64,000 nucleotides of DNA from an uncultured Pelagibacteraceae bacterium (GCA_902582605.1 CACHSP010000002.1:62001-126000); one strand, 5' to 3'. Positions 25,266-35,721 are shown, counted from the stretch's first letter. Numbers and translations: made by a program. The notes: a model not told the origin generated them from the sequence alone.

Positions 25266-25303
25266 TTATTCTCCGTTACTCCTAGTTCTTCCGCATGATT
25301 TAA

Positions 25304-25340
25304 TGAGAATGAGAACTATTCTCATTGAGAATGATTATCA
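25304..25340 (-). promoter_or_regulatory. Tandem Fur-box-like operator
   Basis: Two 7-1-7 sites are visible: TGAGAACTATTCTCA (25310-25324) and TGAGAATGATTATCA (25326-25340). The second differs from the consensus TGATAATnATTATCA at one position. A third TGAGAAT half-site starts at 25304. They lie directly upstream of the iron-binding-protein gene, after the LysR stop. Iron-dependent repression by Fur is the natural reading. Confidence 0.78.
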
Positions 25341-25359
25341 ATCGCAATAGTGTCGCAGT

Positions 25360-26253
25360 CTATTGGGACTTCCAATCGCCTATTTTGCTAAATAAAAAAT
25401 TTCTAAAAGCTGTAACTCTAGCTGTGTTTTTTAGAGATTGAGGATATACAAAGTGTGCTTCTGTGATTGGTCCCTCTGATTTTGGGAGAACTTTTATTAT
25501 ATTTCTTGAATTACTGACAAGATATTCTGGTAATGCAGCTAGACCAACACCAGCTTCTACTGCTAAAAGCAGTCCCATTACGCTATTAACCTTCATAATA
25601 GTCTTTCGTTTTTTTCCATCATGCATTCCTAATTTAAGCGCCCAATCTGGATTATAAACTGGTGATGGAGCCCCTTTGCCAAAAGATATAAATTTATGCT
25701 TATTTAAATCAGCTATAGTCTTCGGCATACCATGTTTCTCTAAGTACTTATTTGAACCATATATAAAGTACTTAAGATCAATTAATTTTTTTTGAATATA
25801 ATTAAGTTGTTTTGGTCTTCTCATAAAAATACCAATATCAGCTTGTCTAGTGCTTAAATCTAGCTCTTTGTCCTCAAAAATAAGTTCTATTTCTACTTCA
25901 GGATTTAGGCGCATAAATTCCTCAATTCTTGGTGTTAACCAATGCGTGCCAAAACTTCTAACAGTTGTAATTGTTAATTTGCCAGTAGGTTTATTTTTTT
26001 GATCTCCTAGAGAGGTTTCAACTTCTTTTAATTTGCTAATAACTTCATGAGCAGTCTTAAAAACATATTCTCCATTTTCTGTAAGTGTCAGCCCTCTTGC
26101 ATGTCTTTCAAATAATTGAACTTTTAGATCCTGTTCTAAAGATTGAATTTGTCTACTAATTGCAGATTGACTAAGATTTAAATTAACAGTGGCATTAGTA
26201 AAACTTCCTGCCTCCGCTACTGCATGAAAAATTTTAAGCTTATCCCAATCCAT
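25360..26253 (-). CDS. LysR family transcriptional regulator
   Basis: A 297-residue regulator with the N-terminal winged helix-turn-helix (FHAVAEAGSFTNATVNLNLS, then QSAISRQIQSLEQDL) and a periplasmic-binding-like effector domain from about residue 90. It overlaps the acuI-like gene by 1 base downstream of it, so they form an operon; LysR genes often control their neighbours, but the effector is unknown. No second divergent target gene is present. Confidence 0.88.
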   Translation of the reverse strand: MDWDKLKIFHAVAEAGSFTNATVNLNLSQSAISRQIQSLEQDLKVQLFERHARGLTLTENGEYVFKTAHEVISKLKEVETSLGDQKNKPTGKLTITTVRSFGTHWLTPRIEEFMRLNPEVEIELIFEDKELDLSTRQADIGIFMRRPKQLNYIQKKLIDLKYFIYGSNKYLEKHGMPKTIADLNKHKFISFGKGAPSPVYNPDWALKLGMHDGKKRKTIMKVNSVMGLLLAVEAGVGLAALPEYLVSNSRNIIKVLPKSEGPITEAHFVYPQSLKNTARVTAFRNFLFSKIGDWKSQ

Positions 26254-27254
26254 TATTTATTCAAATCAACCAAAACTCTCCCAGAAATTTCACCCTTTAA
26301 TATTTTTGGATAAGTTTCAATTAACTCCTCCAAGCTAACTGTTTGAATTGATTTTTCTATTAAATTAAAGTCAATTAGTTTTGCTGCTTCGCCCCAAATA
26401 AATTCTCTTCTTTTGATACTGCAATTAGCAGAGTCCATTCCCCAAAGTTTTATTCCTCGTAACATAAATGGAATAACATTAGTGTTAAGTTCATTAGTAC
26501 TAGCATTACCGCAGACTGCAATAATTCCATTTGAATTCGTTTGAACAATTGCATTTGCTAAAATTTTTCCACCGACTGTATCAACTACTCCATCCCATAA
26601 ACCTTTATCTATAAGCTTAGGGTCTTTATCAAATTCACTACGATTTATAACATTTTTAGCGCCTAACGATTTAAGATAATCTGCTTTTGAGTCTTTGCCT
26701 GATACAGCTGTTACATTGTATCCCATTTTATTTAGTATCATTACCGCAATACTTCCTACTCCTCCTGATGCTCCAGTAACTAAAACATCATTTACTTTTG
26801 CACCAAGTAATATTTCTTCTCTTGCTTTAATTGCAAATGCAGCCATTAAAGAAGTAAAGCCTGCAGTTCCTAAAATCATTGCTTGCTTACTAGTTAAGTC
26901 ATCTGGTTTCTTTACTAAAAAATCACCATTGACTTTAGCCATTTGCGCGTAACCACCAAAAAATATTTCTCCAACTCTAAACCCAGTTAAAATTACTTGA
27001 TCACCTGACTTAAACTTTGAATTTTCACTGTCAACAACAGTTCCTGAAAAATCAATTCCAGGGATGTGAGGAAATTCTTTTACTAATCTTCCACCATTTT
27101 TTAAAATCATTCCATCTTTAAAATTTAGATCTGAATAATCTACTTTGATGGTGACATCACCATGTTTTAAAAAACTTTTATCTACTGATTTTACTTCTCT
27201 TGTAAAGTTGTCACCTTCTTGATTTAAAACTAATGCTTTAAATTGATCTGACAC
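26253..27254 (-). CDS. acuI: AcuI-like acryloyl-CoA reductase (YhdH/MDR family)
   Basis: A 333-residue zinc-independent medium-chain dehydrogenase/reductase. N-terminal markers are KALVLNQEGD, DYSDLNFKDGMIL and FPHIPGIDFSGTV, with the nucleotide-binding GASGGVGSIAV near residue 158 and GMDSANCS near 285. These match AcuI/YhdH, which reduces toxic acryloyl-CoA to propionyl-CoA with NADPH, relevant to DMSP breakdown in marine bacteria. Other quinone-oxidoreductase-like substrates are possible. It is followed by the LysR gene. Confidence 0.78.
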   Translation of the reverse strand: MSDQFKALVLNQEGDNFTREVKSVDKSFLKHGDVTIKVDYSDLNFKDGMILKNGGRLVKEFPHIPGIDFSGTVVDSENSKFKSGDQVILTGFRVGEIFFGGYAQMAKVNGDFLVKKPDDLTSKQAMILGTAGFTSLMAAFAIKAREEILLGAKVNDVLVTGASGGVGSIAVMILNKMGYNVTAVSGKDSKADYLKSLGAKNVINRSEFDKDPKLIDKGLWDGVVDTVGGKILANAIVQTNSNGIIAVCGNASTNELNTNVIPFMLRGIKLWGMDSANCSIKRREFIWGEAAKLIDFNLIEKSIQTVSLEELIETYPKILKGEISGRVLVDLNK

Positions 27255-27256
27255 TT

Positions 27257-27871
27257 TTAATCTTTTGAATTGCTAATTAACCTTAAATATCTATTTTGAT
27301 AACTTAGGTCTTCTTTGAATTGACCTAAATAATAATTTGTAACTGTTGTTGCTTGTTCTTTTTTAATTCCTCTCATCGTCATGCACTGATGAGTTGAGTC
27401 TATTGTCACCGCTACCCCTTTGGCATCCAATGCCCCCATTAGTGTATTCGCAATTTGCATAGTTAATCTTTCCTGAGTTTGTAATCTTTTTGAGAAAACC
27501 TCAACAACTCTCGCCAATTTACTTAATCCAACAACTCTTTCATTGGGAATGTAAGCCACATGAGCTTTACCTATAATAGGTGCCATGTGATGCTCGCAAT
27601 GACTTTGAACAGAAATATTCTTTTGGATAACCATGTCATCATATCCATCGACATCACCAAATGTTTTATCTAAAACCTGTATAGGGTCTTCTTTATAACC
27701 TTTGAAATATTCTTTGAATGCTTTAACCACTCTTTTTGGTGTCTCCAATAATCCTTCTCTACTTGGATCTTCACCCATCCAAGCTAAAATAGTTTTAAAA
27801 GCTTCTTCAGCTTCCTTATCAGAAATCTTTTTAGAATTTTGATTATTATCTATATCTTTAACTAATTTCAT
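27257..27871 (-). CDS. folE: GTP cyclohydrolase I
   Basis: A 204-residue enzyme converting GTP to dihydroneopterin triphosphate, the first step of folate (or queuosine-type) synthesis. The zinc-site motif QSHCEHHMAPI and Cys in THQCMTMRG are present, with GEDPSREGLLETPKRV at the N-terminus and GLSKLARVVEVFSKRLQTQE in the core. It is divergent from hisI. Folate supply is relevant to the many THF-linked enzymes in this window. Confidence 0.95.
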   Translation of the reverse strand: MKLVKDIDNNQNSKKISDKEAEEAFKTILAWMGEDPSREGLLETPKRVVKAFKEYFKGYKEDPIQVLDKTFGDVDGYDDMVIQKNISVQSHCEHHMAPIIGKAHVAYIPNERVVGLSKLARVVEVFSKRLQTQERLTMQIANTLMGALDAKGVAVTIDSTHQCMTMRGIKKEQATTVTNYYLGQFKEDLSYQNRYLRLISNSKD

Positions 27872-27947
27872 GGTGGGTTTTATACCTATAAATGCGTATT
27901 TTTAAAATATTTAATATATCGAGATATGTGCTACATAATCACCGAAT

Positions 27948-28415
27948 ATGTTCAAAAAAAGAGAAAATGTGCTGGAAATTGAAGAGGGGAATCTACTTTC
28001 TCCTAAATTTGATAATGATGGATTAATCCCTGTTATTACAATGTGTTCTCAAACAAAAGAAATTTTAATGCATGGTTATATGAATGTTGAAGCGTTAAAA
28101 AAAACTATTGAAACAAAAGAGGCTCATTATTACAGCAGATCAAGAAAAGCTATCTGGCATAAAGGTAAAACAAGTGGTTTTGTTCAAAAAGTAACTGAAA
28201 TCAAAATTGACGATGACCAAGATTCTGTTTGGTTAACTGTTGATATTGGTGATGGCGCTAGCTGTCATGTTGGTTATCGATCTTGTTTTTATAGATCTAT
28301 TCCACTTGGACCAATTGAAAATGGTCGAGAAGTGCAGATGAAATTTACAGAAAAAGAAAAAAAATTTGACCCTGAAAAAGTTTATAAGGGCCAACCCAAT
28401 CCAACAAAAATTTAA
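27948..28415 (+). CDS. hisI: Phosphoribosyl-AMP cyclohydrolase
   Basis: A 155-residue histidine-pathway enzyme that opens the adenine ring of PR-AMP. Motifs: GLIPVITMCSQTKEILMHGY, YYSRSRKAIWHKG, and the zinc/metal Cys-x6-Cys in ASCHVGYRSCFYR. It is the monofunctional form without the HisE domain. It is not clustered with other his genes, as often in dispersed histidine pathways. It is followed by an oxygenase gene after 7 bases. Confidence 0.94.
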   Translation: MFKKRENVLEIEEGNLLSPKFDNDGLIPVITMCSQTKEILMHGYMNVEALKKTIETKEAHYYSRSRKAIWHKGKTSGFVQKVTEIKIDDDQDSVWLTVDIGDGASCHVGYRSCFYRSIPLGPIENGREVQMKFTEKEKKFDPEKVYKGQPNPTKI

Positions 28416-28422
28416 TATCACT

Positions 28423-29031
28423 ATGAGAGTATTTAATCCTTTTGGTCCTAAGATTGCTATAACTAAAATTCCAAAAAAAATAATAAATAGAATAAATAAA
28501 GAAGTGGATTTAATTATAAATAATAAATCTAGATCAAAAAAAAGTGATTATTCCAAAGAACTTGTTGGTCAAGTAAAACAAGAGATAAGATTATCAAATA
28601 AATTTGTAAATAAATATATTCTGAAATTCATTAAATTAAATGTGAAAAAATATATCAAGCAATGTACCAACAAGAATGTAAAAAAGATGAATTTAAAAAG
28701 TTTTTGGGTAGTAAGGCAATATAAGAATGAATATAACCCTGTTCATTTTCATAATGGTAACATCTCAGGAGTTGGCTATTTAAAGATACCAAAAAATATT
28801 ACTAAAGGGACAAAAAGACTTAAAACAAACGGGACTATAGATTTTATACATGGTTCAAAATCTTTTTTAAGTAATAGTTTACATAATCACAATCCTAAAG
28901 TTGGTGATATGATTATATTTCCAAATTATTTAATGCATACTGCTTATCCTTTTAAAAGAGAGGGTGAGAGAAGATCTTTTTCATTTAATTTAGATATTGA
29001 TAAAAAAACATTTAATGTTTTCTATGGATAA
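28423..29031 (+). CDS. Putative 2OG-Fe(II) oxygenase (Pfam 2OG-FeII_Oxy_5-like)
   Basis: A 202-residue protein. The second half matches the pattern of the small 2OG-Fe(II) oxygenase family often seen in marine phages and SAR11: NPVHFHNGNISGVGYLKIP, then PKVGDMIIFPNYLMHTAYPF and ERRSFSFNLDI. The iron ligands are probably the HxH and the later histidine, with an arginine for 2OG. The substrate is unknown. The start is ATG 28423; its 3' end overlaps the next gene (ATGGATAA). Confidence 0.72.
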   Translation: MRVFNPFGPKIAITKIPKKIINRINKEVDLIINNKSRSKKSDYSKELVGQVKQEIRLSNKFVNKYILKFIKLNVKKYIKQCTNKNVKKMNLKSFWVVRQYKNEYNPVHFHNGNISGVGYLKIPKNITKGTKRLKTNGTIDFIHGSKSFLSNSLHNHNPKVGDMIIFPNYLMHTAYPFKREGERRSFSFNLDIDKKTFNVFYG

Positions 29032-29398
29032 AATTCAAAAAAATGTTCTTGGTGAAAAGTTAGAGGAATGTTCTCTAGATCCTTTAACGGGTTGGTATCG
29101 AGATGGCTGTTGTAATACTGATGAAAATGATCATGGTTTACACACAGTTTGTGCAAAAGTTACAACGGAATTTTTAGAGTGGTGTAAAGAAGCTGGGAAT
29201 GATCTAATTACCCCACACCCTGAATTTGGATTTCCCGGCTTAAAAGATGGTGATGGATGGTGTGTTTGTGCTACTTGGTATGCTCGTGCAGTAGAAGCTG
29301 GTAAAGGTTGTCCAATATTTTTAAAGAGCACTCACGAAAACACACTTAAAATTTTACCAATCGAAACTTTAAAAAAATTTGCAATAGATCTATCTTAA
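29024..29398 (+). CDS. DUF2237 family protein
   Basis: A 124-residue protein matching DUF2237: NVLGEKLEECSLDPLTGWYRDGCC, GLHTVCAKVTTEFLEWCK, GNDLITPHPEFGFPGLKDGD and WCVCATWYARA. It has six cysteines. The family is widespread in bacteria without a proven function. It overlaps the upstream oxygenase by 8 bases and ends against the convergent ETF-QO gene. Confidence 0.85.
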   Translation: MDKIQKNVLGEKLEECSLDPLTGWYRDGCCNTDENDHGLHTVCAKVTTEFLEWCKEAGNDLITPHPEFGFPGLKDGDGWCVCATWYARAVEAGKGCPIFLKSTHENTLKILPIETLKKFAIDLS

Positions 29399-31018
29399 TT
29401 ACATGTTGCCATACTTAGGTCCACCACCACCTTCTGGGGTAACCCAAGTAATATTTTGTGATGGCTCTTTAATATCACAAGTTTTACAATGAATACAATT
29501 TTGAGAATTAATCACAAACTTTTGGACATTGTTTTCATTTTGAACCTCATAAACTCCAACTGGACAATATCTTTGAGCAGGTTCATCAAATTTTTCTAAC
29601 GTATAACTAATTGGCAAATTTGGATCTTTCAATTTCAAATGCACCGGTTGATTATCAGCGTGATTTGTACCAGTTAAATATACCGAGCTTGTTTTATCAA
29701 AAGTGATGATATTATCAGGTTTTGGGTACTCAATTTTTGGCATTTCATTTGCTGGCTTAAGTGTTTCGTGATCAGCATGTTTATGTTTTAAGGTAAAAGG
29801 CATTCTACCTCTAAATAAAATTTGATCTATTCCTGTAAAAATAATACCCAAGATAAGACCCCAGCTAAAACTTGGTTTAACATTTCTAGCCTTATAAAGT
29901 TCGTCATAAACCCAACTATTTTTGAACTTTTCCTCAAAGATCGACAAATCTTTTTTCAATTTAAAGTGTTCATCAATTGTTTCAGCGGCTATCATTCCAC
30001 TTTTCATGGCTGTATGCGAACCTTTTATCTTAGGCATATTAAGCGTACCCGCATCACATCCAACAAGTAATGCTCCAGGCATAAACATTTTTGGTAAACT
30101 TTGAAAACCACCTTCGATTAAAGCTCGCGCTCCATAAGAAATTCTTTTTCCACCTTCAACAATTTTTCTAATTGCTGGATGAGTTTTAAATCTTTGAAAT
30201 TCATCAAAAGGAGATAAGTGAGGATTTTTATAATCTAATCCAATGACATAACCTAAGAAAACTTGTTTGTTCTCAGCGTGATATATAAAACTTCCACCAT
30301 AAGTATTTTTATCTAATGGCCAACCAGCTGTATGCATGACCATCCCTTCCTCGTGATTTTTTTCATCTATTTCCCAGATTTCTTTAAAACCAATTCCATA
30401 TTGCTGAGGATCTTTGCCTTTATCTAATTCAAACTTGTTAATTAATTGTTTACCTAAATGACCTCTGCAACCCTCTGCAAATACAGTTACTTTACCAATA
30501 AGATCAATGCCAGGCTCATAACTATCTTTTTTGTTTCCTTCTTTATCTAAACCCATATCTTGAGTTGCAACTCCTTTAACAGAGCCATCATCATTATATA
30601 ATATTTCACTTGCAGGAAATCCCGGAAAAATTTCAACACCAAGTGCCTCAGCTTGTTCTGCAAGCCATCGACATAAGTTTGCAAGACTAATAATATAATT
30701 TTTATGATTTTTTTGAACTGCTGGAAGTAACCAGGTTGGCCAGCTCAAGGATTTATTCTTTCCTAAAAATAAAAATTTTTCTTTAGTAACTTTAGTTTTG
30801 ATGGGTGGGTCTAATTCTTTCCAACCAGGAATTAGTTCATCTAAAGCTCTTGTTTCAAAAACGTTTCCACTTAAAATATGTGCACCTATTTCAGATGCTT
30901 TCTCTAACAAACAAATATTTAATTCAGAATTTAGTTGTTTTAATCTAATAGCTGTAGCGAGTCCTGATGGACCTCCACCTACAATAACTACATCATATTC
31001 CATTGTCTCTCTGGACAT
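29399..31018 (-). CDS. Electron transfer flavoprotein-ubiquinone oxidoreductase
   Basis: A 539-residue membrane-associated flavoprotein that passes electrons from ETF to ubiquinone. The N-terminal FAD site GGGPSG lies near residue 15. The mid-region has a hydrophobic membrane-dipping helix (SWGLILGIIFTGIDQIL), and the C-terminus has the 4Fe-4S ligands in RYCPVGVYE and NCIHCKTCDIKEP. With the adjacent etfA/etfB and dimethylglycine dehydrogenase genes it completes an electron path from methylamine oxidation to the respiratory chain. ATG 31018 is preferred over the TTG two codons upstream. Confidence 0.93.
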   Translation of the reverse strand: MSRETMEYDVVIVGGGPSGLATAIRLKQLNSELNICLLEKASEIGAHILSGNVFETRALDELIPGWKELDPPIKTKVTKEKFLFLGKNKSLSWPTWLLPAVQKNHKNYIISLANLCRWLAEQAEALGVEIFPGFPASEILYNDDGSVKGVATQDMGLDKEGNKKDSYEPGIDLIGKVTVFAEGCRGHLGKQLINKFELDKGKDPQQYGIGFKEIWEIDEKNHEEGMVMHTAGWPLDKNTYGGSFIYHAENKQVFLGYVIGLDYKNPHLSPFDEFQRFKTHPAIRKIVEGGKRISYGARALIEGGFQSLPKMFMPGALLVGCDAGTLNMPKIKGSHTAMKSGMIAAETIDEHFKLKKDLSIFEEKFKNSWVYDELYKARNVKPSFSWGLILGIIFTGIDQILFRGRMPFTLKHKHADHETLKPANEMPKIEYPKPDNIITFDKTSSVYLTGTNHADNQPVHLKLKDPNLPISYTLEKFDEPAQRYCPVGVYEVQNENNVQKFVINSQNCIHCKTCDIKEPSQNITWVTPEGGGGPKYGNM

Positions 31019-31040
31019 ACTCAATTTTTTACAGATTATA

Positions 31041-31994
31041 TTATTTTTGTATAGTGTTTAATTTGTTCAATTCCTCTAAGAACTGAGGAACTGCTTCAAA
31101 AAGATCAGCTTCAAGTCCATAATCTGCGACACTAAAAATTGGCGCTTCACCATCTTTATTGATCGCCACGATCACTTTACTTTCCTTCATACCAGCTAAA
31201 TGTTGAATAGCACCTGAGATACCAACAGCGATATATAAATCAGGAACAACAACTTTTCCAGTTTGACCAACCTGATGATCATTACTTATATATCCTGCAT
31301 CAACTGCTGCTCTTGAAGCTCCAATAGCTGCATTTAATTTATCAGCTAAAGAAGTAATTAATTTAAAATTATCACCACTCTGCATTCCTCTTCCACCAGA
31401 AACAACAACTCTAGCTGTACCAAGTTCAGGTCTGTCTGATTTTACTTCTTCCCTTTTGATAAATTTTGTTTTTGCAAATTCTTCAACAGGATCTGCTTTT
31501 TCTATAGGAGCCGATCCACCTAAGCTTTCACATGGATCAAAAGATGTGGGTCTAATAGTTACACATTTTTTTGCATCCTTACTTTTAACTGTCGCAAAAG
31601 CGTTTCCTGCATAAATTGGTCTTAAAAAGGTATCAGGCGCAATAACTTTAATAATATCACTTATTTGAGATGTATCTAAAGCAGCAGCAATTCTTGGCAT
31701 TAAATTTTTGCCAAAGGTATTTGCTGAACTGATAATATGTGAATAATTTTCAGCTAATTTTACAATTACTGGCGCGAAATTTTCAGCAACAAAATTTTCA
31801 TAGTGAGGAGCTTCAACTTGGATGACCTTTTTGATTAATGGTAATTCTGAAAGCGCTTTTGCAGCTTCATCACAATTATGTCCAATAATAACTGCATGTA
31901 CATCACTATCAATTTGAGAAGCTGCTGTACTTGCATTTAGTGTGAATGGCTTTAACTCTTTGTTATTATGTTCTGCAACTAATAAAACCGACAT
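31041..31994 (-). CDS. etfA: Electron transfer flavoprotein alpha subunit
   Basis: A 317-residue ETF alpha subunit. The C-terminal FAD-binding domain shows VVSGGRGM, GASRAAVDAGYISNDHQVGQTG and GISGAIQHLAGMKESK, all typical. It forms a heterodimer with the etfB product and accepts electrons from dimethylglycine/sarcosine-type dehydrogenases. It overlaps etfB by 1 base. Confidence 0.95.
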   Translation of the reverse strand: MSVLLVAEHNNKELKPFTLNASTAASQIDSDVHAVIIGHNCDEAAKALSELPLIKKVIQVEAPHYENFVAENFAPVIVKLAENYSHIISSANTFGKNLMPRIAAALDTSQISDIIKVIAPDTFLRPIYAGNAFATVKSKDAKKCVTIRPTSFDPCESLGGSAPIEKADPVEEFAKTKFIKREEVKSDRPELGTARVVVSGGRGMQSGDNFKLITSLADKLNAAIGASRAAVDAGYISNDHQVGQTGKVVVPDLYIAVGISGAIQHLAGMKESKVIVAINKDGEAPIFSVADYGLEADLFEAVPQFLEELNKLNTIQK

Positions 31995-32743
31995 TATATT
32001 ACCTTAGCTTCATTTTTTAATTTTTGAACCAACTCAGCAACACTTGAAACTTTTATTCCAGCTTTTCTCTTTGGTGGCTCTTCAACTTTAACTTGCTCGA
32101 TTCTAGGAGTTATATCTACCCCTAAATCTGACGCATTTAATTGCTCAATAGGCTTTTTCTTTGCTTTCATTATATTTGGTAATGAGGCATACCTTGGTTC
32201 GTTTAATCTTAAATCACAAGTTACTATTGCTGGAACATTAATTTCAATTGTTTCCAAACCTTCATCTATTTCTCTGGTAACTTCTAATTTCCCATCTTTG
32301 ATTTCAATTTTAGATGCGAAAGTTGCTTGAGGCCAATTTAAAAGTGCACTTAGCATTTGACCTGTTTGATTACAGTCATCATCAATTGCTTGTTTACCCA
32401 TAAAAACTAAATCTGGTTTTTCTTTCTCAACAATTTTTTGCAACAATTTTGAAACAGCAAGCGGTTCAATTATACCATCTGTCTTAACAAGTATTCCTCT
32501 ATCTGCTCCTACTGCTAAAGCTTTACGAACTGTTTCTTGAGCTTTCTCTTCACCAATACTTACTGCAACGACTTCTGTTGCTTTACCAGCTTCTTTAATT
32601 TTAACTGCTTCTTCGATTGCATTATCATCAGGTGGATTGGTAGACATTTTAACATTGTCAGTTACAACACCTGTATTGTCTTCTTTAACTCTGATTTGAA
32701 CGTTGTAATCAATTACTCTTTTTACTGCTACCAAAATTTTCAT
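31994..32743 (-). CDS. etfB: Electron transfer flavoprotein beta subunit
   Basis: A 249-residue ETF beta subunit starting [20 protein letters not shown]. It includes [33 protein letters not shown] (AMP/FAD-binding region) and the recognition-loop segment [20 protein letters not shown]. It lies between the dehydrogenase and etfA with 1-base overlaps at both ends, so the genes are a tight operon. Confidence 0.95.
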   Translation of the reverse strand: MKILVAVKRVIDYNVQIRVKEDNTGVVTDNVKMSTNPPDDNAIEEAVKIKEAGKATEVVAVSIGEEKAQETVRKALAVGADRGILVKTDGIIEPLAVSKLLQKIVEKEKPDLVFMGKQAIDDDCNQTGQMLSALLNWPQATFASKIEIKDGKLEVTREIDEGLETIEINVPAIVTCDLRLNEPRYASLPNIMKAKKKPIEQLNASDLGVDITPRIEQVKVEEPPKRKAGIKVSSVAELVQKLKNEAKVI

Positions 32744-35174
32744 TAAGCTCTCAATAATTTATTTTCAGCGTCATAAGGACTTTCATCTAATATTGTAGCT
32801 TCATACATCTTGCCTAAAATATCAACCTTAAGTTTTTCCCCTACATTAGCTAAGTCTGGTTTTACCATTGCTAATGCAATTGACTTATCTAATCTAAATC
32901 CATATTCACCACCTGTCGCTCTTCCAACAACTTTGTCATCTTTATAAATTGGATTATTGCCTAATACATCTGAGTCAGTTGTATTATGAACTTCGAGAGT
33001 AACTAATTTATTATCAAAACCTTTTTCTCTCCACTTGTTTAATGCTTCTAACCCTATGAAATTTCCTTTGTTGGGGTGGACAAATCTATCTAAGCCTGAC
33101 TCATATGGTGAATATTCTATTGATAATTCTGTTCCAACTAATTTGTAAGATTTTTCAATTCTTAAACTATTCATTGCCCTGATTCCAAATGGTTTCAGCC
33201 CTAAATCTTTTCCAGCTTCCATTAATTTATCGAAAATATGATTTTGATATTCGATTGGATGATGTAATTCCCAACCCAGTTCTCCAACAAAGTTTACTCG
33301 CATCGCATTTACTGGAGCATAAACAACATTAACATTTTTAGCTGTTAACCATTTAAAGTTTTCATTAGAAAAATCATCTGTAGAAACTTTTTGCATTAAT
33401 TGTCTTGCTTTTGGTCCAGCCACAACAAGTACCCCTGTGCTATTAGTTAAATCTTCAAATATTACTGATCCATCAGTTGGCATCCACTTTTGTATCCAAT
33501 CATGATCTAGTCTTAGATTTGCACCTGCTGAAACAAGGTAATAGCTGTTTTCGGCCTCTTTCATGATTGTAAATTCTGAATGAACTCCACCTTTTGTATT
33601 AAGTGCATGACATAGATTTATTCTGCCAATTTTTTTTGGAAGTTTATTTGCCACTAAATAATCTAAAAATTCCTCAGCTTTAGGGCCTTTTATTCGACAT
33701 TTTGCAAATGCCGTCATATCTAACAGGCCAACATTTTCTTTTACATTCTGACACTCTTTCTTAATTGCATCAAACCATTTTGATCTTCTAAATGACCAAT
33801 CATCTTTTGCTCCATACCATCTGTTGCAAAAAAATTAGGTCTTTCCCAACCAAACTTTTGACCAAACACTGCACCTAAATCTTTCATTCTCTCATAACAA
33901 GGAGATGTTCTTAATGGTCTTGCAGCTGGTCTTTCCTCATCAGGATAATGAACAATAAAAACATGGCTGTAAGCTTCCTCATTTTTTGCTTTTAAATAAG
34001 ATTTGGTTGCGTAATTTCCGTAACGTCTAGGTTCTACACCAAGCATATCAATTGTTGGTTCTCCATCAACAATCCACTCTGCCAGTTGCCAGCCCGCTCC
34101 ACCAGCAGCTGTGATACCAAAACTATGCCCCTCATTAATCCAAAAATTTTTCAATCCCCAAGCTGGACCAACTATTGGATTGCCGTCTGGCGTATAACAA
34201 ATTGCTCCATTGTAAACTTTTTTAACTCCCACTTCGCCAAAAGCAGGAACTCTATGTATAGCGCCTTCAATATGAGGAGCTAATCGATCTAAATCTTCTT
34301 GGAATAATTCATACTCAGAGTCTTTTGAAGGTCCTTCAACATAACAAGCTGGAGCACCATCTTCATAGGGACCTAATATTAATCCTCCTGCTTCTTCTCT
34401 CATATACCATCTGCTATCACTATCTCTTAAGACACCCATCTCAGGTAGTCCTGCTTTTTTTCTTTTTTGAATTTCTGGATGAGGTTCTGTGACGATATAT
34501 TGATGTTCAACAGGTATTACTGGAATATCTAATCCAACCATTTCACCTGTTTGACGTGCAAAATTTCCTGAGCAAGAAATAACATGCTCACATTCAATTG
34601 AACCTTTATCAGTTTCAACTACCCAACCACTTTTTGTTTGTCGGATTGCTGTTACGGCAGTATTTCTATAAATCTCTGCCCCTCTATTTCTTGCACCTGC
34701 AGCTAAAGCTTGAGTTAAATCAGCTGGCTGAATATATCCATCTTCAGGGTGTTGAATTGCACCAATTAAATCATCGGTATGACATAAAGGCCAAATTTCT
34801 TTTACTTGTTGTGGTGATAAAAATTTTACATCAACACCAATTGTTTTAGCAACACCAGCATACTGGTGATATTCATCCATTCTATCTTTCGTACTTGCTA
34901 AACGAATATTCGAAACAACACTAAAGCCAACATTTTTTCCAGTCTCTTCCTCTAATGTTTTATAAAGATTGACTGCATACTTATGCAATTGACCAACTGA
35001 GTAACTCATATTAAACAGCGGAAGTAATCCTGCTGCATGCCAAGTTGATCCAGATGTAAGTTCTTTTCTCTCAACTAAAACAACATCAGACCAGCCTTTT
35101 TTTGCTAAATGATAAAGAGCACTTACTCCAACGACACCACCACCAACTACAACAACTTTAGTTTTTGATTTCAT
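32743..35174 (-). CDS. Dimethylglycine/sarcosine dehydrogenase-like FAD enzyme, interrupted by a frameshift
   Basis: The gene should encode about 810 residues: an N-terminal DAO-type FAD oxidoreductase ([27 protein letters not shown] with the likely FAD-linking His) and a C-terminal GcvT-like folate domain. The first frame stops near 33741. The second frame continues the family sequence ([11 protein letters not shown]...) from about 33800. Adding one base to the T4 run at 33805-33808 joins them as EQK-DDW. Products are predicted to demethylate dimethylglycine or sarcosine, sending electrons to the overlapping ETF genes and formaldehyde equivalents to THF. A sequence error is more likely than decay. 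Confidence 0.85.
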
Positions 35175-35228
35175 TAAGCGATTCCTACTAAATTTTTATT
35201 CATAACGAAACAAAATTGTCATTTTTAA

Positions 35229-35702
35229 TCATATGGAGCTCCCTAATGGGATTGGGCTGGAGACCATGGTTGTTAGCCAGCAATCTTTTAGTGGACCATC
35301 TGTCTCATACTTTTCAACTTGCCAGTTAAACTTATGATAAATTTTATCTTTATCTAAAAGGATCACTTCAAATTGAGCCCAATTTTCACCACTTCCAAGC
35401 TTTGTTATGGTGTGACTTAAGTGATTAATCATCATTTGATAAGAATCTCCTTTAATCATTCTTTTAAATTTATCTAAAGGTCCAGTAACTTTTTTATTGT
35501 TAGGATGGGCAAAGTTCCAAGTCTGCTCTATGCCACTATCCTTATAAATAAGGTCATTATTTTGAAGTCCTGATAATTGAATTTCTATAACTCTATCAGG
35601 TTTGATGTCGCTATTGGGTTTTAGTAATTCTGCCTTTGCTATTGTTATAAAAATAAAAAAAATAAAAAGAGTTTTTGATATTATTTGAATTTTTCTTATC
35701 AT
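35229..35702 (-). CDS. Secreted DUF4864-like protein
   Basis: A 157-residue precursor with an N-terminal signal peptide (ending IAKA). The mature part reads IEIQLSGLQNNDLIYKDSGIEQTWNFAHPNNKKVTGPLDKFKRMI, a helix-turn pattern like DUF4864 (I-x-x-Q-L...A-x-P-x-I...F-x-x-M). An NTF2-like fold is inferred. The function is unknown. It is last in a same-strand run from 37.9 kb. Confidence 0.6.
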   Translation of the reverse strand: MIRKIQIISKTLFIFFIFITIAKAELLKPNSDIKPDRVIEIQLSGLQNNDLIYKDSGIEQTWNFAHPNNKKVTGPLDKFKRMIKGDSYQMMINHLSHTITKLGSGENWAQFEVILLDKDKIYHKFNWQVEKYETDGPLKDCWLTTMVSSPIPLGSSI

Positions 35703-35721
35703 TTTCTAAAAAATTTTGATT

